Source: Gammaproteobacteria bacterium (lineage in GTDB: Bacteria > Pseudomonadota > Gammaproteobacteria > Pseudomonadales > Halieaceae). From it: 64,000 bases of DNA. The notes under the pieces are model-generated. The model had not been told where the DNA came from, ran no database searches, and was given only the letters and a program-made list of their open reading frames with translations. Position 1 is the stretch's first letter; each line of letters starts with the position of its first letter. Below are positions 1 through 8,131 of the stretch, one piece after another. The position numbers and the translations under genes were made by a program. The DNA lies in NCBI GenBank assembly GCA_030427485.1, contig JAUICG010000019.1:1-64000 (forward strand). The letters are read 5' to 3'.

Positions 1-868
1 CCAGCCGGCTGCGCAGGTCGGGGTCCGCCAGCCTGCCATCCGGTTGTGCGCCCAGGTAGCGCTTGGCGATGGCCTGCAGGGGCTCCACCTTGTTGCTGGT
101 GGCCGGTGCGTTGGTCTGGCTCTGCCGCTCGTGCTGCAGCAGACGTTTGATCACGGACCAGCCGCTGTTCAGTTCGCCGAGCATGTCGTCCTTGCGCGCC
201 CGGGCGTCGGAGAAGAAGGTCTCGCAGAACGGTGATTCGCCCGCTATCAGGCGTATCGGCCGTGTTTCAATGCCGGGTTGATCCATCGGCAGCATCAGGA
301 AGCTGAGGCCATCGCGCTTTGCGGCGCTGCGGTCGGTGCGCACCAGGGCGCCGCACCACTGGCTTTTGTCGGCGCCTGATGTCCATGTTTTCTGGCCGTT
401 CAGCAGCCAGCCCTCATCGTCCAGCACCGCGCTGGTGCTGAGTGACGCCAGGTCCGAGCCGGCATTGGGCTCGGACAAACCCAGGCACCAGCGCACTTCA
501 CCGCTGGCCATGCCCGGCAGGTGGCGTGCTTTCTGTTCCGGCGTCCCGTATTCCAGCAATGTCGGTCCCACCATCGTCACGCCCATCCCCGAAAGATACG
601 ATATCGGGTTCAGGCTGCCGGCTTTGGTAATCGCGCGGCTGATCACCTTCGCCTGTGCATCCGTCAAGCCGGCCCCGCCGTACTCACGCGGCCAGGTGGG
701 TGCGCCCCAGCCCTGTGCCGCCAGCCGCTGGCGCCAGAGTTCGAAGGCGTCTTGTACCTTCTGGTCGTCCGAGACGACGCCATACATATCGATAGGCTGG
801 CCCACGAGGGCCTCGGGCAGGTTGTCCGCAACCCAGTCGCGAACGCTGTTTTCGAATTCGCCGGTCAT
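1..868 (-). CDS. acyl-CoA dehydrogenase, partial at the window edge
   Basis: The frame is open from an ATG at 868 to the window edge, giving about 289 residues. The start is preceded by GGAG at 877-880. I read the acyl-CoA dehydrogenase middle-domain signature LGLSEPNAGSDLA and the strand NGQKTWTSGA, in the family's usual order after a helical N-terminal domain. By family these are FAD enzymes that oxidise acyl-CoA thioesters to 2-enoyl-CoA and pass electrons to ETF. The C-terminal domain with the catalytic base lies outside the window. The MaoC hydratase pair at 8.9-9.9 kb would fit the same kind of pathway, but no operon links them. The chain length or steroid substrate cannot be told from this fragment. 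Confidence 0.9.
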   Translation of the reverse strand, partial: MTGEFENSVRDWVADNLPEALVGQPIDMYGVVSDDQKVQDAFELWRQRLAAQGWGAPTWPREYGGAGLTDAQAKVISRAITKAGSLNPISYLSGMGVTMVGPTLLEYGTPEQKARHLPGMASGEVRWCLGLSEPNAGSDLASLSTSAVLDDEGWLLNGQKTWTSGADKSQWCGALVRTDRSAAKRDGLSFLMLPMDQPGIETRPIRLIAGESPFCETFFSDARARKDDMLGELNSGWSVIKRLLQHERQSQTNAPATSNKVEPLQAIAKRYLGAQPDGRLADPDLRSRL

Positions 869-1023
869 TCATTATTCTCCGCTGCCTGGCCGGTCAGGAG
901 CCTAAGCGCTTGTTATTTCCACCCGGGAAGGAAGGCCCTGGCTGCATCAGCATTCGATTCAGCCAGTGGCGGAATGGTCAAGTTGTTCGTGTGTGCCGGA
1001 CCGCGCCGGAGCCGGCGCCACGT

Positions 1024-1470
1024 TCACTGACTTTGTATTTCTTTCTCCACAACCTGTCGCCAGGTTTTATCGCCGGGACCCATTTCTTCCAGGCTGATAG
1101 GCGTTGCGCCGACATCGGGTTGGAAGAATGCCAGCAACATGATCCCGGTCTGGTAGTCGGACCTGGTCTTCTCGTCCTCCGTGACATCGACCAGCACCAG
1201 GAGCGCATCCTTGATCTTTGCTTTCGGTTCGGGGAGGTTTGATATGTCGTACACTGACGTGCCGTCCATGCCCAGCGTACTCACTTGCGTCATATAGGTT
1301 TGCATGACGGCGATCGCGTCCTGCACGGACTTGTCCATCGGCTCGGTCGCGGCCTGGCCGCCTTCCGCCGCCGGGGCGCTGGCTGCCTGGCCTTCACCGG
1401 CTGCCGGTGGCTCCGCCTGCGCGGAAAGGGCTAGCAAGCTTACAATTGCAACAATCAACAATCTGGTCAT
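1024..1470 (-). CDS. small secreted protein of unknown function
   Basis: This 148-residue protein starts at the ATG at 1470, which has GGAG about six bases upstream; an in-frame ATG at 1482 lacks such a site. The N-terminus (MTRLLIVAIVSLLALSAQA) is a good Sec signal peptide. An Ala/Gly/Glu-rich, low-complexity linker of about 30 residues follows, then a compact domain of about 90 residues containing a run of hydrophobic strands. I recognise no family. It is probably periplasmic and monocistronic. The neighbour upstream on the same strand is 320 bases away. Confidence 0.65.
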   Translation of the reverse strand: MTRLLIVAIVSLLALSAQAEPPAAGEGQAASAPAAEGGQAATEPMDKSVQDAIAVMQTYMTQVSTLGMDGTSVYDISNLPEPKAKIKDALLVLVDVTEDEKTRSDYQTGIMLLAFFQPDVGATPISLEEMGPGDKTWRQVVEKEIQSQ

Positions 1471-1793
1471 TGGGTACTCCATCGCACATTTTCGGAATTT
1501 ACAGTATGGCAAGCCTCGCAGCAGCGAAGCAAGAATTATGGTAGAGGTTTAACTTGATATTTGACTGATCGAGCATCGCCGGCCGCGCCTGCACATGGAT
1601 GTGCGTTTTTTGGCGCGGCCGGCGCTCCGGTGTCCCGACCGCCACTCTGCCTCCCAGGCGCTCGACTGGCACCAAAATTTCAAATCCAGCCACTACCATA
1701 TCTATACCAGGGCCCGTTAACACTATCTGAGTTGACCCTGTTGTACCAGAAAAAGTGCCAATTGCGTGCTACGGCACACCGGCCGACAGGCGC
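1471..1793. other. intergenic region, 323 bases
   Basis: No gene is supported here. It holds the perfect inverted repeat listed at 1577-1624. The rest is the 3' flank of the oxygenase gene and the upstream region of the small secreted protein. Confidence 0.6.
1577..1624. repeat. palindromic element with 13-bp arms and a nested hairpin
   Basis: The arms CGCCGGCCGCGCC (1577-1589) and GGCGCGGCCGGCG (1612-1624) are perfect reverse complements. The 22-base loop contains a second dyad, GCACAT-GG-ATGTGC, followed by six T residues. It lies downstream of the minus-strand oxygenase gene and could work as a terminator or be a REP-like extragenic element. Its tip, CATGGATG, also occurs at the tip of the element at 2856-2966. 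Confidence 0.65.
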
Positions 1794-2801
1794 CTATATC
1801 CGGTACTGGGCTATCTGTACCTCGGCGCCGTAGTCGGCAAAATCCCCGTCCGAGCGCCGCCCGCGAAACTCGCCCCAGGTGATCGGTCCGTAGTTTGGCG
1901 GATTGTTCGCGCCGACCGTGGACGGCAGCGGGCTCACCCGGCTGTCGGCCGCCGGGTTCAGGAAGAAGGGGATGCTGTAGCGCGCCCGGTTTTCCATCGC
2001 CAGTACGCGATGAATCGGCGCGCGGTAAATATCGTTTGACCACACCTGCATCATATCGCCGATATTGATGGTGAGCGCACCATCGATCGTTGCCACGTTG
2101 TGCCAGAACCCGTCGCGATAAACCTGCAAGCCGCTGACCTCGTCCTGCAGCAATACGGTCAGCGCGCCTGCGTCGGTGTGGTGGTGAATGCCGAGGTCCG
2201 CCGGTTCACAATGCGCGAGCCCGCCCATCGGATCGGTCACCGGGTAGTGGTTGAGACGGGTGAACCCCGTGTGGTTATCGGCGAAATGCGGCCGCAGGAA
2301 GTCGCCGGGCAGATCCAGGCCGAGGCAGAACGCCTCCAGCAGTTTCAGCGCCAGTGCGGTGCAGGCCTCCTGGTATGCCAGCAGCGTTGTCCTGAGCTTC
2401 GGATACCCCCGCGGCCAGCGATTGCGCTGGTGATAAACAGGGTCGAAGTCCTCGCGCGTGAAATCGAAAACCTCTTTCCTGTCGCGCTGATTCTTGGTCA
2501 GTTCGCGGTTGTAGAAGCCCCACGGATTCTCCCTGCTGCGCTCGAACCCGAGCTTTTCCTCGATCGGCAGCGCGAACAGCGCGTGCACCTGAGTCCAGAC
2601 GTCCCCGATCTGCCCACTGGGAATGCCGTGATTGACGATCTGGAAGAAACCCCAGGTTCTGCACGCGTCCGCAATCCGCTCGATCGCGTGATTCGCGGCA
2701 TTACCTGTAGCGTCATGCAGGATATCAGCCACGTCGATCACAGGAATGCGCTCCGCTATAGCGTCCTGTTCCGCGATCGGTTGTCGGTCGATGTCCTGCA
2801 T
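1794..2801 (-). CDS. 2-oxoglutarate/Fe(II)-dependent oxygenase, isopenicillin-N-synthase family
   Basis: The 335-residue length is typical of the family. The N-terminus has the DIOX_N pattern (IPVIDVADI, then WGFFQIVNHGIP). The C-terminal double-stranded beta helix shows the iron-binding HxD in HHHTDAG, the distal His in APIHRVL, and RYSIPFF carrying the Arg-x-Ser that binds 2-oxoglutarate in the family. Such enzymes hydroxylate or cyclise small molecules with O2; the substrate cannot be inferred. It lies downstream of the fucose block on the same strand, but 220 bases and a large palindrome separate them, so I treat it as its own unit. The Shine-Dalgarno sequence is weak. Confidence 0.88.
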   Translation of the reverse strand: MQDIDRQPIAEQDAIAERIPVIDVADILHDATGNAANHAIERIADACRTWGFFQIVNHGIPSGQIGDVWTQVHALFALPIEEKLGFERSRENPWGFYNRELTKNQRDRKEVFDFTREDFDPVYHQRNRWPRGYPKLRTTLLAYQEACTALALKLLEAFCLGLDLPGDFLRPHFADNHTGFTRLNHYPVTDPMGGLAHCEPADLGIHHHTDAGALTVLLQDEVSGLQVYRDGFWHNVATIDGALTINIGDMMQVWSNDIYRAPIHRVLAMENRARYSIPFFLNPAADSRVSPLPSTVGANNPPNYGPITWGEFRGRRSDGDFADYGAEVQIAQYRI

Positions 2802-2855
2802 AGGTTTTCTGCTCTGATCCGAGTGTCCCTTACTTCAGCTTAATTGTGGCATTGA

Positions 2856-2966
2856 GGCAGTTCAGCTTCCGGGGTCCGGCGGGACCGTGTGAGGCAGGAC
2901 GCCGAACTCGAGACCCCATGGATGGGTTTACGGCGTGTCCCGTTGGACCCCGGAAGCTGAACTGCC
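2856..2966. repeat. large palindromic extragenic element (22-bp perfect outer arms)
   Basis: The left arm at 2856-2877 begins GGCAGTTCAGCTTCC and is exactly complementary to 2945-2966. Allowing two mismatches, the arms extend to about 30 bp. The interior has further nested complementarity: ACGCCG with CGGCGT, and ACCCCAT with ATGGGT, around a CATGGATG tip. The whole 111-base unit can fold into one long hairpin. It sits alone between two minus-strand genes. This is the shape of a REP/MITE-like repeat rather than a simple terminator, as there is no T-tract. Confidence 0.75.
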
Positions 2967-3021
2967 GGTTTTGGGTATCAAGCGAGACCCATTTCACGCT
3001 GACCCCGGATACCATCAAATG

Positions 3022-3765
3022 TCAGTTACTCCACCCGCCATCGATCAGGTGTATCGCCCCGGTAGTGTAGCTGGATTCATCCGATGCCAGGTAGACCACC
3101 AGTCGCGCGATTTCCTCCGCCGAGCCCAGGCGGCCCATCGGTTGCCGCTGTTCAAAGGCGCTACGTGCAGCCACCGGATCATCGAACTTATCGAGGCGCT
3201 GCTGCAGGGACGGCGTATTCACGGTGCCGGGGCAGATGACATTACAGCGTATACCCTGCGCCACATAATCCGCGGCGAGGGCTTTACTGAGCCCGATGAC
3301 CGCGGCCTTGGTCGCGCCGTATACAAAGCGGTTGGGCACCCCTTTGACGCTGGATGCCACGGAGGACATATTGATGATGCTGCCGCCGCCGCGGCGCAGC
3401 ATGCCGGGCAGGAAGCCGCGGATAGTGTTGTAGCAGGATTTCACATTGAGCTCGAAGGAGAAATCCCAGTCATTCTCTTCGCACTCGAGGATGGTCCCGT
3501 GGTGCACGAACCCGGCGCAGTTGAACAGTGCATCGATGTCGCCGATAGTGTCGCCCAGTTCACTGATCGCGCGGGCATCCGTGACGTCCAGCGCGTGACA
3601 GTGCATGCCCGGGTATTCCTCTGCCAACCGTGACAGCGCGGCGTGATCGATATCGGTAGCCCACACGCTTGCCCCTTCGGCAAGACACTGTATTGCGCTG
3701 GCACGCCCGATACCGGCGCCGGCGGCGGTGATCACGATGGTTTTGTTGCTCAGGCGTTGCGTCAT
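3022..3765 (-). CDS. 2-keto-3-deoxy-L-fuconate dehydrogenase (SDR, DHRS6-like)
   Basis: This 247-residue classical SDR starts at the ATG at 3765, preceded by GAGGG. It shows the cofactor motif TAAGAGIG (13-20), the catalytic Ser around 135, and Tyr149/Lys153 in YGATK. Stretches such as AGFVHHGT, NMSSVASSVKGV and CPGTVNTPSLQ closely resemble human DHRS6/BDH2 and the bacterial 2-keto-3-deoxy-L-fuconate dehydrogenases of the same clade. The expected reaction is NAD-dependent oxidation of 2-keto-3-deoxy-L-fuconate to the 2,4-diketo acid. It is the last gene of the fucose block, 13 bases after the UxaA-type gene. The hydrolase that would cleave the diketo acid is not in the window. Confidence 0.82.
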   Translation of the reverse strand: MTQRLSNKTIVITAAGAGIGRASAIQCLAEGASVWATDIDHAALSRLAEEYPGMHCHALDVTDARAISELGDTIGDIDALFNCAGFVHHGTILECEENDWDFSFELNVKSCYNTIRGFLPGMLRRGGGSIINMSSVASSVKGVPNRFVYGATKAAVIGLSKALAADYVAQGIRCNVICPGTVNTPSLQQRLDKFDDPVAARSAFEQRQPMGRLGSAEEIARLVVYLASDESSYTTGAIHLIDGGWSN

Positions 3766-3778
3766 CGGGCACTTCCCT

Positions 3779-4990
3779 CTATCGACGCGGCAGGCAGGCC
3801 GGGCCCAGCGCATCAAAGTGTTTGTAGGTGAGAATAAACTCCTGGTGACCCAGGTCCTCGGATTTGCTGGTCTTGCCGCGGGCGATGTCGATGACCTTCC
3901 GGTAGATTTCTTCACCGACCTCGTCGGGGCTCGCCTCGCCGCGCAGGATGCGACCGGCATTGATATCCATATCCCCGGTCATGCGTTCGTAGGTGTCGGG
4001 GTTGGCGCAGATTTTGATCACGGGCGAGATCGCGGAGCCGACCACCGAGCCGCGGCCGGTCGTGAACAGCGTCAGGTGCGCGCCGGAGGCGATCATTTCG
4101 ACAATCTCCGCGTTGTCGGAGATATTGGGAAAGCCGAAACGGACCTCGCCGTCGGGCACCACGTCCATCAGGTACAGGCCGCCGCCAGCCGGCGCAAAAT
4201 CGCCCGGTTTGATAATGCCGCTGATCGGCGAGGCGCCGGACTTCATGTAGGCGCCCAGCGATTTTTCCTCGATGGTGGACAGGCCGCCATCGGCGTTGCC
4301 GGGCGCGAAGCTGCCGTAGCCCAGGGTGCTGTAGTAACGCGCCGCCTTGTCCACGCAGGCCTGGATTTCGGCGCCCAGTTCGGGCGTGATGGCGCGCGCG
4401 GCCATAATCTGCTCGCAGCCGATCAACTCGCCCGTCTCCTCGAACACGCAGGTGGCGCCCGCCGCGACGAGCCGGTCGAAACAGTGCCCGACCGCGGGGT
4501 TGGCCGAGATGCCGCTGGTGCCATCGGAGCCGCCGCAGATCGTCGCCACCACCAGTTCATCCACCTCCATCGGGACGGGTTCGATGGCGCAGAGCTCTCC
4601 GTGAATCCCGGTCACCCAGCGCAGGCCCTCGTCGATGCTGGTGAGGGTGCCGCCACGCTCCTGGATCACCAGGTTTTTTACCGGACGCGACGAGGTTGTT
4701 ATCGCGGCACTCAATGCATCGCGGTTAAAGCCCTCGCAACCCAGGGACACCAGCAGGGCGCCGCCGACATTGGGGTGGGTGCACAGGCGCTTCATCAGCT
4801 TGAGTGCATAGTCGTTCGGGAAGCATCCCGGAAAGCCGATCAGCTGGATATCGGGGTGATCGGCACGGCTGACGATCCGCCGGGCGACGTGGTGCGCGCA
4901 TTCCACCAGGTAGGCGACCAGCACCACATTGCGGATTCCCTTGCGGCCGTCCGCGCGCGGGTAGCCGCGCAATGCGGGTACGCTGCTCAT
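3779..4990 (-). CDS. UxaA-family sugar-acid dehydratase, catalytic subunit
   Basis: The 403-residue protein corresponds to the C-terminal catalytic part of altronate dehydratase UxaA. It contains LGCEGFNRD and the family signature CGGSDGTSGISANPAVG. UxaA is normally one chain with an N-terminal SAF domain; here the SAF domain is a separate gene directly upstream, overlapping by four bases (ATGA). The same split arrangement occurs in the Campylobacter jejuni fucose island (Cj0482/Cj0483). With a fuconolactonase upstream and a ketodeoxyfuconate dehydrogenase downstream, L-fuconate dehydration is the likely role, but other 6-deoxy-aldonates are possible. A 429-codon open frame on the other strand is a codon-usage shadow. 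Confidence 0.85.
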   Translation of the reverse strand: MSSVPALRGYPRADGRKGIRNVVLVAYLVECAHHVARRIVSRADHPDIQLIGFPGCFPNDYALKLMKRLCTHPNVGGALLVSLGCEGFNRDALSAAITTSSRPVKNLVIQERGGTLTSIDEGLRWVTGIHGELCAIEPVPMEVDELVVATICGGSDGTSGISANPAVGHCFDRLVAAGATCVFEETGELIGCEQIMAARAITPELGAEIQACVDKAARYYSTLGYGSFAPGNADGGLSTIEEKSLGAYMKSGASPISGIIKPGDFAPAGGGLYLMDVVPDGEVRFGFPNISDNAEIVEMIASGAHLTLFTTGRGSVVGSAISPVIKICANPDTYERMTGDMDINAGRILRGEASPDEVGEEIYRKVIDIARGKTSKSEDLGHQEFILTYKHFDALGPACLPRR

Positions 4991-5295
4991 GGTCCGCCCC
5001 CGACGGCGTTGCGGTGATGGCTGGCCAGGTAGTCGCTTTTCATATTGTGAGTGTGCACATGCTGCCCCAGCCCGGCAGGCTGCGTGGCGGAGCCGATGGG
5101 GAGGCCGTAGCGGGTGATTTTCTCGCCCGCGGCGATGTCGCGCCGGGCCAGCTTGTGCCCCAGTTCGAGGTCGGTCGCGAGCACTGTCATTTGCCCCTCG
5201 ATCAACAGTTCAGTACCGGCCGCTATCGCCTCGCAGCAGACCAGCACATTGTCCCGCTCGTGCAGCAGCAACAGGCGCTTGTCCCGCGCGCTCAT
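4987..5295 (-). CDS. UxaA N-terminal SAF-domain subunit
   Basis: This is a 102-residue protein whose whole length is a SAF domain. It has the UxaA N-terminal signature GHKLARRDI followed by the characteristic GQHVHTHN end. The start at 5295 overlaps the stop of the lactonase gene (ATGA), and its own stop overlaps the start of the catalytic subunit in the same way, so the three are translationally coupled. In one-chain UxaA proteins this domain precedes the catalytic domain, and the two chains probably assemble. The frame stays open far upstream of the start, but that part is antisense to nothing meaningful and lies inside the lactonase gene. Confidence 0.85.
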   Translation of the reverse strand: MSARDKRLLLLHERDNVLVCCEAIAAGTELLIEGQMTVLATDLELGHKLARRDIAAGEKITRYGLPIGSATQPAGLGQHVHTHNMKSDYLASHHRNAVGGGP

Positions 5296-6137
5296 GCGGT
5301 GTCGCCCAGGCCGTAGAAAGCGACGGCGGTGCCGCCCAGTATCGCGTCGCGGTCCGGCTGGTCCAGTTCGCGCAGCAGCGAGTCCGTCAGCGCCAGCCAC
5401 CGCGGGTAGTCGGCAGCGAGTTTGAGCACCGGCCAGTCGCTGCCCCACATCAGGCGGCGCGGACCGAACGTCTGCAGCAGGTGATCGACATAGGGGCGCA
5501 GTTGCTCCGCGCCGGCATTCGGGCCCGCCTCGGTGAGCAGACCGGACAGTTTGCAACAGGCGCCTGTATCCGTTGCCAGCGCCTGCATACGCGCGGCCCA
5601 TGGCGAAAACGCCCGATTGGCGATGTCGGGCTTGCCGCCGTGGTCAATCACCACCGGGAGTTCCGGGTAGCGTTGCAGCAGGCGCAGCAGGGCGTCCAGA
5701 TGCGGTGGCTTCACCAGTGCGTCAAAGCGCAATCCGCGTGTGATCAATTCGCGGTACACCGGGTCCAGCGCGTCTTTCAGCATCCACCCGGTATCCGCGA
5801 TGTCCTGCAGCATCGGGCGAATACCCAGGAATTTCGGGTGGTGGGCCAGCCGGGCGAGCTGCGCCAGTGCGTCGGGGGCGGCCATGTCGACCCAGCCGAC
5901 GACGCCGGCGATAAACGCATGCTGATCCGCCAGCGACAGCAGGTACTCGCTCTCGGCGACGCTGGCGGCGGCCTGAACCACCACGGTTTTGTCGATGCCG
6001 GCCGCGCGCAGGTGTTCGGCCAATTCTGCCGGCAGGTGGTCGCGGTAGAGCGCGTCCAGGTCCGCGGTGAGCCAGTCGTAGTCACCGCGTTGCAGTTGCC
6101 AGAAGTGCTGGTGGCAGTCGACACGCAGGGCGTTCAT
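5292..6137 (-). CDS. L-fuconolactonase-type amidohydrolase
   Basis: The 281-residue TIM-barrel amidohydrolase belongs to the COG3618 type. It shows DCHQHFW at the N-terminus, VIDHGGKPDI, CCKLSGL, and the closing WGSDWPV. By family these hydrolyse sugar lactones such as L-fucono-1,4-lactone to the open acid. The start codon overlaps the stop of the aldo/keto reductase gene (ATGA), and its stop overlaps the SAF gene. The order dehydrogenase, lactonase, dehydratase follows the biochemical order. A related 6-deoxy or pentose lactone as substrate cannot be excluded. Confidence 0.87.
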   Translation of the reverse strand: MNALRVDCHQHFWQLQRGDYDWLTADLDALYRDHLPAELAEHLRAAGIDKTVVVQAAASVAESEYLLSLADQHAFIAGVVGWVDMAAPDALAQLARLAHHPKFLGIRPMLQDIADTGWMLKDALDPVYRELITRGLRFDALVKPPHLDALLRLLQRYPELPVVIDHGGKPDIANRAFSPWAARMQALATDTGACCKLSGLLTEAGPNAGAEQLRPYVDHLLQTFGPRRLMWGSDWPVLKLAADYPRWLALTDSLLRELDQPDRDAILGGTAVAFYGLGDTA

Positions 6138-7165
6138 GCTGCCGCGTCCACGGGTACCGGGGCATCGGATTGCAGCAAACCCTGCGCTTTCAGCGTCCTC
6201 CAGAAATCCGCGGGGATACTCTCGTGCAGCAACTGCAGGGTCTGGTCTACCTGCGCCGGCGAGTGCAGGCCGGGAATGACGCTGCTGACAGACGGATGGG
6301 CGAGCGGAAACTGCAGCGCTGCGGCGGCCAGCGTGACCCCGTAGTCCTCACAAACCGCCTCGATGCGCGCCACGCGCGCCAGGATGTCGGGCGGTGCCGG
6401 CGCGTAGTTGTAGCAAGCCGCCTGCGCCGTGCGGGTGCCGGTCGCCAGGATACCGGAATTGTACACGCCCCCGATCAGCAGGCTGACGCCGCGCCGCTGG
6501 CACAGCGGCAGGAAGTGCCGCAGGCACGCCTGCTCCAGCAGCGTGAAGCGCCCGGCCAGCAGGAAACAGTCGTAATCGCCGTAGCGCAGGGCCTGTTCAC
6601 AAACCTCGTACTCATTGACGCCCAGGCCGATCGCCTTCACCTGCCCGCTGTCGCGCAGTTCGCGAAGCGCAGCGTACCCGCCGTCCAGTAGTGACTGGAA
6701 ATGCGCGCTGTTGTTTTCGCCATGCGTCATCGTCCCGATGTCGTGTACCAGCAGGATATCGATGCGATCGAGCCCGAGGCGCTGCAGGCTGTCTTCATAC
6801 GAGCGCATGATACCGTCGTAGCTGTAGTCGTAGCGGAAGTCAAACGGCATCGGCGAACGAAAGCCGTGTCGTTCCCCGGCGTGTCCCGCCGGCACCAGCA
6901 GGCGGCCCGCCTTGGTGGACAGCCGGTAGTCATCGCGCGGCCTGTCCCGCAGCGCATCACCCAGTCGTCGTTCGCTCAAGCCCTGTCCATAGTGCGGTGC
7001 GGTATCAAACAGGCGGATACCCGCCGCCCAGGCGCTGGCCACAGTGGCGTCCGCCTGTTCGCTCGATATTGCATGGTAGAGGTTACCCAGCGGGGCAGTC
7101 CCGAGGCCGATTTCACGGACCGGGGTGTTGCCCGGTGGATGGCCCGAATCTGCACTGGATGCCAT
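6134..7165 (-). CDS. aldo/keto reductase, probable L-fucose (D-threo-aldose) 1-dehydrogenase
   Basis: The protein has 343 residues with the AKR catalytic tetrad: Asp54 (FDTAPHYG), Tyr59, Lys85 (STKAGR) and His141 (LLVHDIG). The length and the N-terminal IGLGTAPLGN match the D-threo-aldose/L-fucose dehydrogenase branch that oxidises the pyranose to the lactone with NAD(P). It is the first gene of the five-gene minus-strand fucose block. Upstream is a 178-base divergent region shared with the SDR at 7344. The substrate is inferred from the coupled lactonase, dehydratase and ketodeoxyfuconate dehydrogenase. Confidence 0.85.
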   Translation of the reverse strand: MASSADSGHPPGNTPVREIGLGTAPLGNLYHAISSEQADATVASAWAAGIRLFDTAPHYGQGLSERRLGDALRDRPRDDYRLSTKAGRLLVPAGHAGERHGFRSPMPFDFRYDYSYDGIMRSYEDSLQRLGLDRIDILLVHDIGTMTHGENNSAHFQSLLDGGYAALRELRDSGQVKAIGLGVNEYEVCEQALRYGDYDCFLLAGRFTLLEQACLRHFLPLCQRRGVSLLIGGVYNSGILATGTRTAQAACYNYAPAPPDILARVARIEAVCEDYGVTLAAAALQFPLAHPSVSSVIPGLHSPAQVDQTLQLLHESIPADFWRTLKAQGLLQSDAPVPVDAAA

Positions 7166-7248
7166 AGTGTGTCATCAAGAACGACGTTGATAGCCGCGAC
7201 CATAGCATGCGCGAGACTGGCGTCACAAGCGACGGCATGTGCGCCAGC

Positions 7249-7277
7249 TTGTATTCACCGGGCCCCGGCTTTACATT
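7249..7277 (+). promoter_or_regulatory. possible sigma-70 promoter for the SDR at 7344
   Basis: TTGTAT (7249-7254) and TACATT (7272-7277) are separated by 17 bases, about 65 bases before the start codon. The match to consensus is moderate. The region is shared with the divergent aldo/keto reductase gene, so control sites for both units are likely here. Confidence 0.3.
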
Positions 7278-7343
7278 ATGCGGTCGCTTGTTCCAACTCG
7301 CCCGCCAGCGAGAATAAGATCCGGTTTCAACAGGGGCAGATTT

Positions 7344-8111
7344 ATGAGCAGACTCGAGAACAAAGTGGCACTGATCACCGGTGCGGCGTCCGGCATCGGC
7401 CATGCGACCGCCAGGCGTTTTGCCGAAGAGGGCGCCACCGTGATCGGATTCGATCTCAATGCGGCGGGTGAACACTGGCAGGATGTCGTTTCCCTTGCCG
7501 TTGGCAGTGAGTTCGTGACAGGCGATGTCACCCGCGAGGCCGATGTGGTCTCCACCGTTGAAGGCGTCAGCAAGGCACATGGGCGTATCGATATCCTGGT
7601 CAACGCGGCCGGCGTGTCAAGCTATGGCGATACTACCGACGTCGAGGAAGACGAGTGGGACCGCGTGATGAACATCAACCTGAAGGGCAGCTTCCTGTTC
7701 GCCAAGCACGCGGCGAGAGTCATGCTTGCACAGGGCTCCGGCAGCATTGTCCATATCGCCAGCGTTGAAGGCCTGCTCGGTTTGAATGGGCAGATCAGCT
7801 ACGGAACCTCGAAAGGCGCTGTGATCCAAATGACGCGAAACATGGCCGCGGATTTTGCCAAGCGCGGCATCCGGGTGAACTGTGTGTGTCCCGGTGCGAT
7901 CGAAACGCCGCTGACAGCGGTATTGCAGGACGAAAGCATGAAGCCGATCAAGGACCAGATGGTGTCTGCGCATTTGCTGGGCCGTTTTGGTGAGGCCATC
8001 GAGATCGCCAATGCCATCCTGTTCCTGGCGTCCGACGAGGCCTCCTTCGTGACCGGTCACCCGCTGGTGGTGGACGGTGGCTGGACAGCGGGCAGCGTGT
8101 TGTCCGTTTGA
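7344..8111 (+). CDS. SDR family oxidoreductase, divergent from the fucose block
   Basis: This 255-residue classical SDR starts at the ATG at 7344, with AGGGG upstream; the frame is open earlier but without coding character. Motifs are TGAASGIG near the N-terminus, NAAG, a Ser in HIASVEG, YGTSK, and CPGAIETP. The C-terminus DGGWTAGS is normal for the family. It faces away from the fucose block across 178 bases. It could be a second sugar 1-dehydrogenase, as in Campylobacter where an SDR (FucX, Cj0485) does the first step, or another alcohol dehydrogenase. The sequence does not decide. Confidence 0.8.
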   Translation: MSRLENKVALITGAASGIGHATARRFAEEGATVIGFDLNAAGEHWQDVVSLAVGSEFVTGDVTREADVVSTVEGVSKAHGRIDILVNAAGVSSYGDTTDVEEDEWDRVMNINLKGSFLFAKHAARVMLAQGSGSIVHIASVEGLLGLNGQISYGTSKGAVIQMTRNMAADFAKRGIRVNCVCPGAIETPLTAVLQDESMKPIKDQMVSAHLLGRFGEAIEIANAILFLASDEASFVTGHPLVVDGGWTAGSVLSV

Positions 8112-8131
8112 GCGGGTGGAACTGCCCGTCG

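Noticed and set aside
3728..5017. 429-codon open frame on the plus strand across the UxaA-type gene
   Set aside because: It is fully antisense to a gene with clear family motifs, has no recognisable domain, and results from GC-rich codon bias.
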